Numbered from the stretch's first letter, positions 1 to 9,492 are shown. The stretch: DNA of 64,000 nucleotides from a gamma proteobacterium HIMB55 (GCA_000227505.4 AGIF02000001.1:578035-642034); one strand, 5' to 3'. Made by a program: numbers and translations. The notes: generated by a model not told the origin, from the letters alone.

Positions 1-1
1 A

Positions 2-97
2 GAGCGCTCTGTCGCAGATGTCATGATGGAGTTCAAAACCGAATATTTAGAGGCCTTTCAGCGGGTTGAAGGGTTCTTGGAAGGAGTGGCTAAGTAA
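2..97 (+). CDS. 3' end of an upstream gene (partial)
   Basis: An open frame enters from the left edge and ends at TAA (95-97). It encodes about 31 residues ending in FLEGVAK. The stop overlaps the ATG of the next gene (TAATG), so the two are probably co-transcribed and translationally coupled. The tail alone is too short to assign a family. Confidence 0.6.
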   Translation, partial: ERSVADVMMEFKTEYLEAFQRVEGFLEGVAK

Positions 98-894
98 TGC
101 AACAGGCAACCGATTTTCGTGAGGAAAGCCTCACGCTCAAGGCCTTAATCAAAGATCTTGATGATGCTGGCTTTGAGGCCGTAACGCAGTTTAAGGACTG
201 GACCATTAACGATGTATTCCGACACCTCCATTTTTGGAATAAAGCCGTGATGGTGGCGAGTCAAGGGGAAGAGGCGTTTGGTGAATTCTTCAAAGGCGTG
301 GGTGCTCACATGGCTAAGGGCGGTTCGCTACCTGAGTACGAAAAGCAGTATCTAGACGGGCTCAGTGGCGGTGCGCTTCGTGCAGCATGGTCTGACTTAG
401 TCGATGAGACGGCAGAGGCTTACACGGCTATGGACCCCAGTGCCCGCGTTCCTTGGGCTGGCCCCAGTATGAGTGCGCGTTCATCTATTTCGGCACGGCA
501 AATGGAGACGTGGGCCCACGGGCAAGAGGTTTTCGATGCGCTAGGTGCTGACCGAGAAGAGCACGATCGTATTCGCAACATCGTGGTTTTAGGTGTTAAT
601 ACCTTTGGCTGGACCTTCAAGGTACGCAACGAAGCACCACCCGAGCCGATGCCTTACGTTGAGTTAGTTGCACCGAGTGGTGAGCTTTGGACCTACGGAG
701 ATCGGCAAGAGGACAACATTATTCGCGGAGATGCTGTCGATTTTGCACGGGTTGTTACTCAAACTCGCAATATCGCCGACACCGACTTGACCGTCATTGG
801 TGACCCTGCGGAAATATGGATGTCCAAAGCGCAATGCTTCGCCGGCGCTGCAAACCCACCACCGGCGAAGGGCTCGCGTTTTAAGGCAGCGTAA
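97..894 (+). CDS. TIGR03084-like DinB/maleylpyruvate isomerase-fold protein
   Basis: A 265-residue soluble protein. The N-terminal region (residues 1-150) resembles the mycothiol-dependent maleylpyruvate isomerase / DinB metal-binding fold. Support comes from the DWTINDVFRHLHFWNKAV segment, the RQMETWAHGQEVFDALG segment (His, Glu) and the C-terminal half typical of TIGR03084 proteins. The enzymatic role of this family is not established; members are often found near acyl-CoA metabolism genes, as here. The ATG overlaps the stop of the preceding gene. The family call is from remembered sequence character, not from a search. Confidence 0.6.
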   Translation: MQQATDFREESLTLKALIKDLDDAGFEAVTQFKDWTINDVFRHLHFWNKAVMVASQGEEAFGEFFKGVGAHMAKGGSLPEYEKQYLDGLSGGALRAAWSDLVDETAEAYTAMDPSARVPWAGPSMSARSSISARQMETWAHGQEVFDALGADREEHDRIRNIVVLGVNTFGWTFKVRNEAPPEPMPYVELVAPSGELWTYGDRQEDNIIRGDAVDFARVVTQTRNIADTDLTVIGDPAEIWMSKAQCFAGAANPPPAKGSRFKAA

Positions 895-900
895 CCGACC

Positions 901-1629
901 TTGAAAACAGTTGTACTTCAGTCGGCGCCGCTGGAGCGCCCCGCATGGGTTAACGGTTGTATGGCGGGCGTCGCACGCTGGGCGGAAAACAATCGCTTTG
1001 AGTACGTCCGCTACGGCGATGAGTTTTTTGATGTTTTACCTGGTTGGTATCGTCAAAAACTTGAGGGAAGGGGACCTATCCTCGCTGATCTAGCGCGGTT
1101 GATTCATGCAAGATCAGCATTACAGGAGGGTTACGAGGCGGTGATCTGGTGTGACGCGGATACGCTGATTATCGATCCTGCGTGGCAGCCTAAGACGCCT
1201 TCTCACAGCATCTTTGGTCACGAGCGGTGGCTCCAGCGAGGCAAGTTGGGGCAGCTAGAAATCCGTGAACAGCCGCACAATGCGTATTTGATGTTTACCG
1301 CAACGTCGCCTGTGCTCGACTTTTTGATTCTCACGGTTGAGTCAATTATTCATCGTGCTGATCCTAAACACATTGCGCCGCAAATGGTGGGTCCAAAGCT
1401 TCTCAAAGCGCTCAATACCTTTGCAGACTTTGATCTGGAACACGCTGCAGGTGCGATGAGCCCCGAACTCTTGGATGCTCTCCTATCGGATAACAGTGAG
1501 ATCACGTCATACTTCAAAGCAACGCAGATATCCCCGCCAAAACTCATGAATCTGTGTGCCAGTCTTGTGGGTTCGGATGATTTGGATATTGAAAAAATCC
1601 GTGCGGCGGTCAATGTGACGCTTTGTTGA
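901..1629 (+). CDS. Glycosyltransferase-like protein (DxD motif)
   Basis: A 242-residue soluble protein starting at TTG, six bases after the previous stop. The segment VIWCDADTLIIDP (about residues 82-94) looks like the end of a GT-A nucleotide-sugar fold, with the DAD triad as the metal/nucleotide-binding DxD. It is short for a complete glycosyltransferase and has no membrane segment. Donor and acceptor cannot be predicted. The TTG start has no clear Shine-Dalgarno, but the N-terminal strand TVVLQSAP fits this fold, so a later start is less likely. The next methionine in frame is at residue 21. Confidence 0.5.
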   Translation: MKTVVLQSAPLERPAWVNGCMAGVARWAENNRFEYVRYGDEFFDVLPGWYRQKLEGRGPILADLARLIHARSALQEGYEAVIWCDADTLIIDPAWQPKTPSHSIFGHERWLQRGKLGQLEIREQPHNAYLMFTATSPVLDFLILTVESIIHRADPKHIAPQMVGPKLLKALNTFADFDLEHAAGAMSPELLDALLSDNSEITSYFKATQISPPKLMNLCASLVGSDDLDIEKIRAAVNVTLC

Positions 1630-1744
1630 TGCCTATGCAGTGGGTTAATCGAGATACTTAGATGAGCCGATGGGACAAAACGAAAAGAAACAGCAAGAAA
1701 AAAAGAAAAGTATAAGAAACAGGTAAGAAACAAAGAGTGCAGTT

Positions 1745-2548
1745 ATGACGAATACTGAAGATGGCTCGCTAGTCACCCTAGTTGTCGATGGAGACGTCGC
1801 AACGATTTCATTGAATCGGCCTGAGTTGCGCAACGCACTCAATCGGCAACTGATGGTCGATATCATCGCTATTGCCGAGGCAGTGTCTGATCGAGAGGAT
1901 ATTCGCGCCGTTGTACTTTCGGCAGAGGGCTCGGACTTCTCAGTGGGTGCTGACTTGAAAGAGGTCTCGGGTATGAAGCCGGCGGGCTCGCTGTTGCGGG
2001 CCCGTCGCGATGCAGAGCTCGGGCGTAAGATGTTGACGGCGATTCGTAATATCCATCAGCCGACGATTTGTGCTGTGAAGGGCATTGCCACAGGCGGAGG
2101 CGCGTGTATTGCAGCTGCCTGTGATTTCCGGCTTGCCACTCACACGGCGCGTATTGGCCTCGGTGAAGTGAAAATGGGTATGAATTTGATGTGGAACGCG
2201 GTGCCTTTGTTTGTCGAGCTCGTGGGTCTGTCACGCGCCAAGCGACTCATCATGTCGGGCGACTTATATGGCGCGGAGATGTTGGAGAGATGGGGCTTGG
2301 TTGATGAGGTGTGCAGCGAGACTGATCTCATGAGATTGGCTGGGCAGTGGGCGCGCAAGTACGCGGATTTACCCCCTGTTGCCGTGCAAATGATTAAGCG
2401 CAGCGTAAATCAGTACGCACTCGCACTGAGTGAGGCGGTGATGCACATGGACGAGGACCAGTGGATCTTGGCGGCGCGTAGCGATGACTTCAAAGAGTGC
2501 GTCACCGCGTTTGTTGAGAAGCGGCCTGCTAAGCCAACCGGTTTCTGA
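1745..2548 (+). CDS. Enoyl-CoA hydratase/isomerase family protein
   Basis: A 267-residue crotonase-fold protein with the ISLNRPELRNALN N-terminus, the oxyanion-hole region GSDFSVGADLKEV and the KGIATGGGACIAAACDFRLA helix. In mitochondrial hydratase two glutamates act (Glu144 and Glu164). By alignment the first is replaced here by Cys (GGGACIAAACD) and the second is kept (GLGEVKMG). That argues for isomerase or another crotonase activity rather than classical 2-enoyl hydration. It ends with the usual FVEKRPAKPTGF tail. A purine-rich leader (1678-1740) precedes it, and it lies 40 bases upstream of the serine hydrolase gene in the same direction. Confidence 0.85.
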   Translation: MTNTEDGSLVTLVVDGDVATISLNRPELRNALNRQLMVDIIAIAEAVSDREDIRAVVLSAEGSDFSVGADLKEVSGMKPAGSLLRARRDAELGRKMLTAIRNIHQPTICAVKGIATGGGACIAAACDFRLATHTARIGLGEVKMGMNLMWNAVPLFVELVGLSRAKRLIMSGDLYGAEMLERWGLVDEVCSETDLMRLAGQWARKYADLPPVAVQMIKRSVNQYALALSEAVMHMDEDQWILAARSDDFKECVTAFVEKRPAKPTGF

Positions 2549-2588
2549 GCAGTGGTGAAGACAGTGAAAAAAGTAAAAGGCAGTAAAC

Positions 2589-3806
2589 ATGACTGAACGC
2601 GTTTTATCGGGTTATTGCAATCCAAGATTCGCAGCCATCGAAGAACAACTCTCAAAGGCAATTGAAAGCGGGTTTGATACTGGCGCGTCCGTGGCCATCG
2701 AATATCAAGGCGAGATGGTCGTCAATTTATGGGGCGGCTATAAAGATCGTGAAAAGACGCAGCCCTGGCTCGAGGACACGATCGTGAATGTCTTCTCCAC
2801 CACCAAGGCAATAACCGCTACCTGTATTTTACAGCTCGTCGAGCGCGGAAAGCTCGACCTGAACGCGCCAGTTTCTGATTATTGGCCCGAATACGGCTGT
2901 AACGGTAAAGAAGTCACAAAGGTAAGTGACTTTTTGTGTCACCGTGCGGCCATGCATGGGTTTCAAGGCGCTTTTCCTAAGTTTGACTACCGCGACTGGG
3001 ATAAATGGACAGAGACACTAGCAGCACAAGCGCCTTTCAGAACACCAGGTACCACACAGGGATATCACGCGCTGACCTATGGCTGGTTGGTGGGCGAATT
3101 GATTCGTCGCGTAGATGGACGAAGTACTGGCGCCTATTTCCGTGAGGAGATCGCTCAGCCCTTCGGTTTAGATTTTCATATCGGCTTGGATGACGACGCG
3201 ATCGGGCGTTGTGGCGATATCTTGGTTGACCCGCAACCTAAGCCTTGGGCGTTGATGGCCCTGACACTTGTGCCAGACCTGTTTCTCCCCGCGCAATTAC
3301 GTCACGTTAAGAAGTTCCTTCGCATGGGTGATATGAAAGTGGCATTCTCATCGAAGGCGAGTTCGCCAGATGGCATCGAGATGAATACGGAGGAGTGGCG
3401 CCAAGCAGAGATTCCCTCGGCGAATGGCCACGGAACAGCGGCTGCGCTCGCTAAGTTGTTTGGCGTGCTCAGTACCGGAGGTGAGCGCGATGGCCATAAG
3501 ATCATGGACCCAGAGACGCTCAAACTTGCGACAACACCGCTTTCTGAGGGGCCCGACACCGTTATCTTTGGTGCGCCGATTCGTTTTGGCGTGGGTTACG
3601 ACCTTGGGCTGGGGACAACCACGATTGGCTCAGCCCCGCACCCGGACCGTCTGTTTGGACACTGCGGTGTGGGCGGAACAGTGGCGTTTGGTGATCCTGA
3701 GCATGGAATAGGCTACGGGTTCTTGTGCAACCGTATGCATAATCCTAAAACGCTTTATCGAACGTCTAATCAGCTGACCAAAACACTGCTAGATATAGTG
3801 AGTTAA
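2589..3806 (+). CDS. Serine hydrolase, class C beta-lactamase fold (EstB-like esterase)
   Basis: A 405-residue protein with the penicillin-binding/beta-lactamase transpeptidase-like fold. The nucleophile motif SxxK is seen as STTK in VFSTTKAITATCILQLVERG (about residues 68-87). The second catalytic motif is probably the Tyr in GYHALTYGWLVGE. A Gly-rich C-terminal block, FGHCGVGGTVAFGDPEHGIG, replaces the KTG box with HCG, as is common in esterase members (EstB type). There is no signal peptide, so it is probably a cytoplasmic esterase or lactonase rather than an antibiotic-resistance enzyme. It may be co-transcribed with the crotonase gene 40 bases upstream. Confidence 0.8.
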   Translation: MTERVLSGYCNPRFAAIEEQLSKAIESGFDTGASVAIEYQGEMVVNLWGGYKDREKTQPWLEDTIVNVFSTTKAITATCILQLVERGKLDLNAPVSDYWPEYGCNGKEVTKVSDFLCHRAAMHGFQGAFPKFDYRDWDKWTETLAAQAPFRTPGTTQGYHALTYGWLVGELIRRVDGRSTGAYFREEIAQPFGLDFHIGLDDDAIGRCGDILVDPQPKPWALMALTLVPDLFLPAQLRHVKKFLRMGDMKVAFSSKASSPDGIEMNTEEWRQAEIPSANGHGTAAALAKLFGVLSTGGERDGHKIMDPETLKLATTPLSEGPDTVIFGAPIRFGVGYDLGLGTTTIGSAPHPDRLFGHCGVGGTVAFGDPEHGIGYGFLCNRMHNPKTLYRTSNQLTKTLLDIVS

Positions 3807-3811
3807 TCTGT

Positions 3812-3834
3812 TCAGGGACCTAATGAGTCCCTGA
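3812..3834. terminator. Hairpin between convergent genes
   Basis: An 8-bp perfect inverted repeat (TCAGGGAC / GTCCCTGA) with a 7-base loop. It lies just after the serine hydrolase stop and before the 3' end of the convergent crotonase gene. No U-run follows on either strand, so it is either a weak terminator or a 3'-end stabilising hairpin. Confidence 0.5.
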
Positions 3835-3864
3835 TAGCCGACTTGCACCCTAGGTTCGCGATCG

Positions 3865-4671
3865 TTAACTCACATCGCGAAAATTGGGTTTACGCTTCTC
3901 GATAAACGCCCGGACACCCTCCGATACATGGGGAAAGTCGAAGAGCACTCGCTGCGTCTCTTTTTCGTACTCCAATTGCTCGCTTAAGGTGTTGGACATC
4001 GCGCGATCGTGAGCCTTCACAACAGCCTTGAGGCCAATCGTTGGGCCATCAGCAAGCCGTCCCGCAATAGCTTGAGCTTCTGCGAGTAACTGCTCAGCCG
4101 GCACGCAATCCCAAATGAGACCCCATTCCTTTGCCGTAGCGGCGGGTAAGTCATCACCTAAGAGCGCAAGGCCGTTTGCGCGAGCACGACCGATCAGATT
4201 AGGTAAAAACCAGGAGGCACCCATATCGGGAATGATGCCAAGATTGGGACCAAAGACGAGTTTAAACTTAGCTGACTCAGAGGCGATGGTGATATCGCCC
4301 GCCAGTGCTAAACCAACACCACCGCCAGCCGCGATACCGTTAATGGCAGTCACCACCGGCTTTGTCGATTGGGAGACTGCTTTAACGAGTGGATTGAAAC
4401 CTCTGTCCATACTTGCAGCGGTCGCTTCGCCAGCGGAAAGTCCTTTGGGTGAGGGCCAGCTCTTACTGTCGAGATCAGCACCCGCACAGAACGCCCGTCC
4501 CGCGCCCGTTATGACAATGGCGCGTACGTCTTTGTTGGTTCTGGCATCGATGAGCGCCTGTAATAACCCCAAGGTGATTGTCTCGTTGAGGGAGTTCAGG
4601 ACTTCGGGACGATTGAGACTGATGGTGAGTACGCCGTTATCGGCAAGTTCGGTAAGCAGTGTGTCGGACAT
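3865..4671 (-). CDS. PaaG-like enoyl-CoA hydratase/isomerase
   Basis: A 268-residue crotonase-family protein. It lacks both hydratase glutamates (GGGVGLALAGD at the first site) but keeps the aspartate of the GIIPDMGASWFLP segment. That aspartate corresponds to the catalytic Asp of PaaG, the 1,2-epoxyphenylacetyl-CoA isomerase that makes the oxepin-CoA. The following GRARANGLALLGDDLPA segment also reads like PaaG. No other phenylacetate-pathway gene is nearby, so a different acyl-CoA isomerisation is possible. It converges on the serine hydrolase gene, with a hairpin between them. Confidence 0.8.
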   Translation of the reverse strand: MSDTLLTELADNGVLTISLNRPEVLNSLNETITLGLLQALIDARTNKDVRAIVITGAGRAFCAGADLDSKSWPSPKGLSAGEATAASMDRGFNPLVKAVSQSTKPVVTAINGIAAGGGVGLALAGDITIASESAKFKLVFGPNLGIIPDMGASWFLPNLIGRARANGLALLGDDLPAATAKEWGLIWDCVPAEQLLAEAQAIAGRLADGPTIGLKAVVKAHDRAMSNTLSEQLEYEKETQRVLFDFPHVSEGVRAFIEKRKPNFRDVS

Positions 4672-4804
4672 AGCTAAAAGACTCTTTGTTTTTATTGGCT
4701 TGTTGTTTTCTTCAGCTCACTCTAATTGTCTCTCGCAAACAGCACCAGCGCTCAGTGATTACCCTGGCTAACGCCGTCCCCATGTTTCGAGCTCGTTTCG
4801 ACAA

Positions 4805-5029
4805 CTATTTAACCGAGCTGGGAAGTCGGAAGAGATCCTCGACTGAGCAGTTCAGGGTTGCCGCTATTTTCAGAGCAAGCACCGTGGACGGTACATACAT
4901 GCCATTTTCAATGGCGTTGATGCTTTTCCGAGAAACACCTGCAAATTTGCTTAACTCCGCTTGTGTGAGTCCGGCATCTCTTCGCTTGTTTTCAAGGTTG
5001 TTTAGAAGTTTGGGATGATGTTTACCCAC
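4805..5029 (-). CDS. Small XRE-family (Cro/CI-type) transcriptional regulator
   Basis: A 74-residue protein that is almost entirely one helix-turn-helix domain. The recognisable core is AGLTQAELSKFAGVSRKSIN followed by AIENGMYVPS and LALKIAATLNCSVEDLFRL. It resembles the compact YgzD/Xre-type regulators often paired with a small membrane protein. The gene lies 109 bases downstream of, and on the same strand as, such a membrane-protein gene. The start at 5029 was chosen because the HTH begins about 10 residues later. The target is unknown; the inverted repeat at 5550-5598 is a candidate operator. Confidence 0.8.
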   Translation of the reverse strand: MGKHHPKLLNNLENKRRDAGLTQAELSKFAGVSRKSINAIENGMYVPSTVLALKIAATLNCSVEDLFRLPSSVK

Positions 5030-5137
5030 GGCAAAAAACTCTTAGAGGACGGCAGATCAGCGAGTGCGCAAACGCAAGTCGTGAAACTGAGCACACTGTC
5101 TTTTAACGTTTCTTTGATACAAACCCTTCTCGAGTTC

Positions 5138-5527
5138 CTATCGCTTCTCGAAGTCCTCAACGGCTTGATTAATCTCGTGGCCGGTGGGTGGATAAAGATA
5201 TCCAGCAACCACAATTCCAAAACCGATAAGTCCTACTAAGGCTCCAACACCTTTAAAGACGTCACCAAAAGCATAGGCGCCAAGGGTATAAATGCCTAAG
5301 CCGACGAAAGTCGTTATCACACCGCCGCGACGATAATCCGTTGGTTCTTCTTTTCGTTCGTCGAGCATCTTCAACAGTTCATCTACCCTGTCTGGATCGT
5401 CGATCGTTTTGGAAATCTCTAAGATCGTTTCGCGTCGTTCTTTGCCTTCAAGGTACTGCCAGAAAAATACAGCCAAAGGAATAGTGACGCCTGTGATCAT
5501 GCCAAAAACTGGAACTAGCTCGCCCAC
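5138..5527 (-). CDS. Small integral membrane protein (DUF6249-like)
   Basis: A 129-residue protein. One N-terminal membrane helix (about residues 5-25) is followed by a charged cytoplasmic stretch, KERRETILEISKTIDDPDRV, and then two C-terminal helices (about 70-112). The arrangement recalls DUF6249-type proteins, whose function is not known. It ends in a charged tail, VEDFEKR. It is probably transcribed with the downstream XRE regulator. No catalytic motif is visible. The family name is my impression only. Confidence 0.6.
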   Translation of the reverse strand: MGELVPVFGMITGVTIPLAVFFWQYLEGKERRETILEISKTIDDPDRVDELLKMLDERKEEPTDYRRGGVITTFVGLGIYTLGAYAFGDVFKGVGALVGLIGFGIVVAGYLYPPTGHEINQAVEDFEKR

Positions 5528-5549
5528 GTTTGAACCCCAAAGCCTAAAG

Positions 5550-5598
5550 AATGTAACGTAAACGTATCATTGCGCCAATGGGAAGTAAACGTTACATT
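5550..5598. repeat. 10-bp inverted repeat upstream of the membrane-protein gene
   Basis: AATGTAACGT (5550-5559) is repeated inverted as ACGTTACATT (5589-5598), 29 bases apart. Both arms also carry a GTAAACGT-like direct element. It lies 23 bases upstream of the leftward membrane-protein start and in the 254-base gap before dbpA. It is a plausible dimer or tetramer operator for the XRE regulator of that unit. Confidence 0.4.
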
Positions 5599-5780
5599 TT
5601 GGTGCGTGTGGGCGGAGTGCTATTAATCGATCACGAGGTGCGATGGACGGTGCTACCAAGAGCCCGCGCGGACTCGAGACTCGATTGAATATTGGTAATG
5701 CGTCCCATTAGGCGAGTAATACTGCGCAGTGATGATTCGCTTTTGGTATGGTCCGGCCTCGCCATTCACTTCGGCCTGTT

Positions 5781-7175
5781 ATGACAGCCTCCAACTTTTC
5801 ATCGCTCCCTATAATTCCGCAGACGCTTGAGGCGCTAGAGGGTCTTGGCTTTTCGAGCATGACTTCTGTACAGGCCGAGAGTTTGCCACTCATCCTTGCA
5901 CGAAAAGACGTCATCATTCAGGCCCAGACGGGTAGCGGCAAAACAGCTGCCTTCGGCATCGGTTTACTTAATCATCTCAATCCGCGGTTCTTTGGTGTGC
6001 AAGCCCTGGTGATGTGTCCCACTCGTGAGCTTGCAGAGCAGGTAGCTCAAACGATTAGGCAGTTAGCCAGCCGTATGGCGAATATCAAAACGGTGCTCCT
6101 GTGTGGAGGAAAACCTTTTGGTCCACAGAAAGACTCGTTGAGCCACGGCGCACATATCGTGGTGGGTACGCCGGGACGCATTGAAGATCATCTCAAAAAG
6201 GGTAATTTAGTGCTCAAGGGTGTCAAAACGTTCGTATTGGATGAAGCTGACCGCATGCTGGATATGGGTTTTGCTGAGGTGATGGCGAATATCACCCAAC
6301 GCCTTCCGAAAGACAGACAAACGATCCTTATGTCGGCGACTTTTCCCGACGATATCAAGCGAATCAGCCGATCAATACAACGTAATCCGGTGCAAGTCAC
6401 CATTGATGACCAGCTAACGCACGATGATGATGTGCTCGAGCAATTGTTCTTTGAAATCGGCAAGCATGAGCGTGAAACGGCTTTACTCGCTGTTTTCGAG
6501 CACCATCGTCCAAGGAATGCGATGGTTTTTTGCAATACAAAAAAGCAGTGCTCAGACGTGGCGAGTTTTTTGTGCGAGCACGACATTGAAGCGATCGCTT
6601 TGCATGGTGATTTAGACCAGCGAGAGCGCGATCAAGTGCTGCTGCAGTTTGCCAATGGCTCTTGCCCGGTATTGGTTGCCAGCGATGTGGCGGCCAGGGG
6701 GCTGGATATTCCGTCGCTTGAGATGGTTGTTAATGTCGATTTGCCGCGCGATGCGGATACCTATGTTCATCGGATTGGGCGGACGGGCCGAGCGGGCGAG
6801 AAGGGGAAGGCATTTAGTTTGGTGACACCTGCCGATACACATCGATTGCGGATTATTGAAGATCATCTTGAGACGCCCTGTATCTGCGATGTACTCGCTT
6901 CACTAGATCGAGATCCGAATTACGAACTCAAGGGCGATTTTGTGACTGTGCAGCTAGATGCAGGTCGAAAACAAAAGGTTCGGCCTGGCGATATCTTGGG
7001 TGCACTAACGGGCGACGCGGGTTTGCCCGGAGATCAGATTGGTAAAATCACGATTCTCGATTACAGCAGTTTTGTTGCAATCCTGCGGCCCGCGCTTCGA
7101 CAAGCGATGAACTACCTCAGCGATGGCAAGGTGAAGGGGCGCAAGATCAGAGCACGACGATTGCGATTGAAGTAG
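5781..7175 (+). CDS. dbpA: ATP-dependent RNA helicase DbpA
   Basis: A 464-residue DEAD-box helicase acting in 50S ribosome assembly. Walker A is AQTGSGKT (about residues 48-55), followed by PTRELAEQV, the DEAD box in VLDEADRMLDMG, SAT in MSATFP, and HRIGRTGRAG in domain 2. The last 75 residues (FVTVQLDAGRKQKVRPGDIL... IRARRLRLK) are the DbpA-type RNA-binding domain that directs the enzyme to hairpin 92 of 23S rRNA. An in-frame ATG lies 33 bases upstream (5748), but the start at 5781 matches the family N-terminus (MTA-F-SLP). It is monocistronic, ending before a terminator. Confidence 0.93.
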   Translation: MTASNFSSLPIIPQTLEALEGLGFSSMTSVQAESLPLILARKDVIIQAQTGSGKTAAFGIGLLNHLNPRFFGVQALVMCPTRELAEQVAQTIRQLASRMANIKTVLLCGGKPFGPQKDSLSHGAHIVVGTPGRIEDHLKKGNLVLKGVKTFVLDEADRMLDMGFAEVMANITQRLPKDRQTILMSATFPDDIKRISRSIQRNPVQVTIDDQLTHDDDVLEQLFFEIGKHERETALLAVFEHHRPRNAMVFCNTKKQCSDVASFLCEHDIEAIALHGDLDQRERDQVLLQFANGSCPVLVASDVAARGLDIPSLEMVVNVDLPRDADTYVHRIGRTGRAGEKGKAFSLVTPADTHRLRIIEDHLETPCICDVLASLDRDPNYELKGDFVTVQLDAGRKQKVRPGDILGALTGDAGLPGDQIGKITILDYSSFVAILRPALRQAMNYLSDGKVKGRKIRARRLRLK

Positions 7176-7231
7176 CTCAGGGGCTTTCGAGTCTTACCTT
7201 GCTGAACAGGGTTCAGGCTAGATCAGAAATA

Positions 7232-7257
7232 AAAAAGGCAGCTTACGCTGCCTTTTT
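7232..7257. terminator. Bidirectional intrinsic terminator after dbpA / tRNA-Asn
   Basis: The stem GGCAGC/GCTGCC with a TTAC loop is flanked by an A-run on the left and a T-run on the right. It can therefore stop dbpA transcripts reading right and tRNA-Asn transcripts reading left. Confidence 0.88.
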
Positions 7258-7264
7258 GTTAATT

Positions 7265-7340
7265 TGGCTCCGGCTGCTGGGCTCGAACCAGCGACCCAAT
7301 GATTAACAGTCATTTGCTCTACCAACTGAGCTAAGCCGGA
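7265..7340 (-). tRNA. tRNA-Asn (GTT)
   Basis: The reverse strand folds as a 76-nt tRNA with encoded CCA. The acceptor is TCCGGCT/AGCCGGA, the D-arm is TTAGCTCAGTTGGTAGAGCA, and the T-arm contains GGTTCGAGCC. The anticodon at 34-36 (7307-7305) is GTT, in a CTGTTAA loop. It sits between dbpA and uvrB on the opposite strand to both. Confidence 0.97.
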
Positions 7341-7467
7341 ATAGTCTCTTTCGAGGACGCGGACTATACACGTCCAGATTTTCTTGCGTCAAGAAGAACA
7401 GAGCATACAAATCATAAAGACAATTCCGGTAAGCTGTCGGGCTGTTAAGAGCGAGCGAATTTAGGTC

Positions 7468-9492
7468 GTGGCCAAAGAATTTAATCTTCAATCTTCATAC
7501 CAGCCCGCAGGTGATCAGCCCGGGGCGATAGAGCAGTTGGTGAACGGGATCGGTGCAGGGCTCGCGTCGCAGACACTTTTAGGTGTTACCGGGAGCGGTA
7601 AAACCTTCACCATGGCCAATGTGATTCAAAAGCTGCAGCGACCTACGATCGTGATGGCGCATAACAAGACGCTCGCGGCACAGCTCTACGGAGAATTCAA
7701 AGAGTTCTTCCCCAAAAACGCCGTTGAATACTTTGTATCCTACTACGACTACTACCAACCCGAGGCCTATGTGCCCTCGTCAGATACGTTCATCGAGAAG
7801 GATGCGCAGGTAAACGATCACATCGAACAGATGCGGCTATCAGCCACGAAGGCCTTGCTGGAGCGGCCCGATTGTCTTGTGGTGTCAACGGTGTCATCAA
7901 TTTACGGTCTGGGCGATCCTCAGTCCTATTTCAAGATGATCATGCACCTCTCGCGGGGCGAGATAATCAATCAGCGTGGGATTCTTCGGCAGCTCGCGGA
8001 GTTGCAATACACCCGCAATGATTTGGACTTCAAGCGTGGAACCTATCGTGTGCGCGGCGATGTCATCGATATTTTCCCTGCGGACTCTGATGAACTCGCT
8101 ATCCGTATCGAGCTTTTTGATGAGGAGATCGAAAATATCTGTAGCTTCGACCCTCTGACGGGCGCAGTGGAGGAGAAGCTTCCCAGAGTCACAATTTTCC
8201 CCAAGACGCACTACGTGGCCTCGAGAGACACGATGTTAGGTGCAGTTGATCTAATCGAGGAAGAGCTCGAGATACGAGTAAAACAATTCAAAGACGCAGA
8301 GAAGCACCTCGAGGCCCAACGGATAGCCCAGCGCACTCGTTATGACATAGAGATGATTCGTGAATTGGGTTATTGCCAGGGTATCGAGAACTATTCGCGT
8401 TACTTGTCTGGCCGCGCACCGGGTGAGCCACCACCGACGCTGTTTGAGTACCTACCGGACAATGCGCTCATGATCATCGATGAGTCTCACGTCACTGTGC
8501 CGCAAATCGGTGCCATGTATCGCGGTGACCGATCGCGTAAAGAGACGCTTGTCGAATATGGTTTTCGGCTACCGTCCGCGCTCGATAACCGACCAATGAA
8601 GTTCGAGGAATGGGAGGCGATGTCGCCTCAGGCAATCTTTGTTTCCGCAACGCCCGGTAATTATGAAAATGAGCACGCTGGCGCAACCGTAGAGCAGGTG
8701 GTGCGTCCTACAGGACTCGTGGATCCTATCGTCGAAATTAGACCCGCGCGCACCCAGGTCGACGATCTTCTTGCTGAGATCAGGGAGACAACCGCTAAGG
8801 GCGATCGCGTCCTTGTGACCACACTGACAAAACGTATGTCAGAAGATTTAACCGAGTATCTTAACGAGCACGATGTGCGCGTTCGCTATCTCCACTCCGA
8901 TATCGATACTGTTGAGCGCGTAGAAATTATTCGCGATCTTCGCTTGGGACACTTTGACGTGCTCGTCGGGATTAACCTCCTGCGAGAGGGTTTGGATATG
9001 CCGGAAGTTTCCCTAGTGACTATTCTCGATGCTGACAAGGAAGGCTTTTTGCGCAGCGATCGGTCGTTGATTCAGACCATTGGCCGTGCTGCGAGAAATC
9101 TTAATGGGCGTGCGATCTTGTACGCAGACAACATGACGGGCTCGATGGAGCGGGCCATCAACGAGACGCAGCGGCGTCGTGACAAGCAACTAGCCTTCAA
9201 CGAAGAAAACGGTGTGGTACCCAAAGGCATCGAGAAATCGGTGCGCGATATCCTTGAAGGTGCGCGACGAATGCCTACGAAAGCGCGCGGTGCGCGTGAC
9301 ACAAAGGTCACAAATGACCGTGCGAGCTTCGCTCAGGATGTCATGAACATGACGCCAGCCGCTTTGTCGCGTAAGTTGAGCGAGTTAGAGAACACGATGG
9401 CCGAGCATGCGAAGAATCTCGAGTTCGAGGAGGCGGCTGCTGTGAGAGATCAGATCGCCGAGCTTAAGCAAATCGCATTTGTCGGCGCATAG
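7468..9492 (+). CDS. uvrB: Excinuclease ABC subunit B (UvrB)
   Basis: A 674-residue helicase-like damage-verification subunit of nucleotide excision repair; its length equals the E. coli protein. Walker A is GVTGSGKT (residues 39-46). The beta-hairpin region [12 protein letters not shown] is the element that inserts between DNA strands. Motif VI is QTIGRAARN, and the C-terminal UVR domain (about 635-668) contacts UvrA and UvrC. GTG is the start codon (7468), preceded by TTAGG; the N-terminus [20 protein letters not shown] fits the family. It is a single gene between tRNA-Asn and the lipoprotein gene. Confidence 0.97.
   Translation: MAKEFNLQSSYQPAGDQPGAIEQLVNGIGAGLASQTLLGVTGSGKTFTMANVIQKLQRPTIVMAHNKTLAAQLYGEFKEFFPKNAVEYFVSYYDYYQPEAYVPSSDTFIEKDAQVNDHIEQMRLSATKALLERPDCLVVSTVSSIYGLGDPQSYFKMIMHLSRGEIINQRGILRQLAELQYTRNDLDFKRGTYRVRGDVIDIFPADSDELAIRIELFDEEIENICSFDPLTGAVEEKLPRVTIFPKTHYVASRDTMLGAVDLIEEELEIRVKQFKDAEKHLEAQRIAQRTRYDIEMIRELGYCQGIENYSRYLSGRAPGEPPPTLFEYLPDNALMIIDESHVTVPQIGAMYRGDRSRKETLVEYGFRLPSALDNRPMKFEEWEAMSPQAIFVSATPGNYENEHAGATVEQVVRPTGLVDPIVEIRPARTQVDDLLAEIRETTAKGDRVLVTTLTKRMSEDLTEYLNEHDVRVRYLHSDIDTVERVEIIRDLRLGHFDVLVGINLLREGLDMPEVSLVTILDADKEGFLRSDRSLIQTIGRAARNLNGRAILYADNMTGSMERAINETQRRRDKQLAFNEENGVVPKGIEKSVRDILEGARRMPTKARGARDTKVTNDRASFAQDVMNMTPAALSRKLSELENTMAEHAKNLEFEEAAAVRDQIAELKQIAFVGA

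Noticed and set aside
5002-5239. Two opposing 70-codon frames between the XRE and membrane-protein genes
   Set aside because: They overlap each other and both flanking genes, with no ribosome sites or family likeness.
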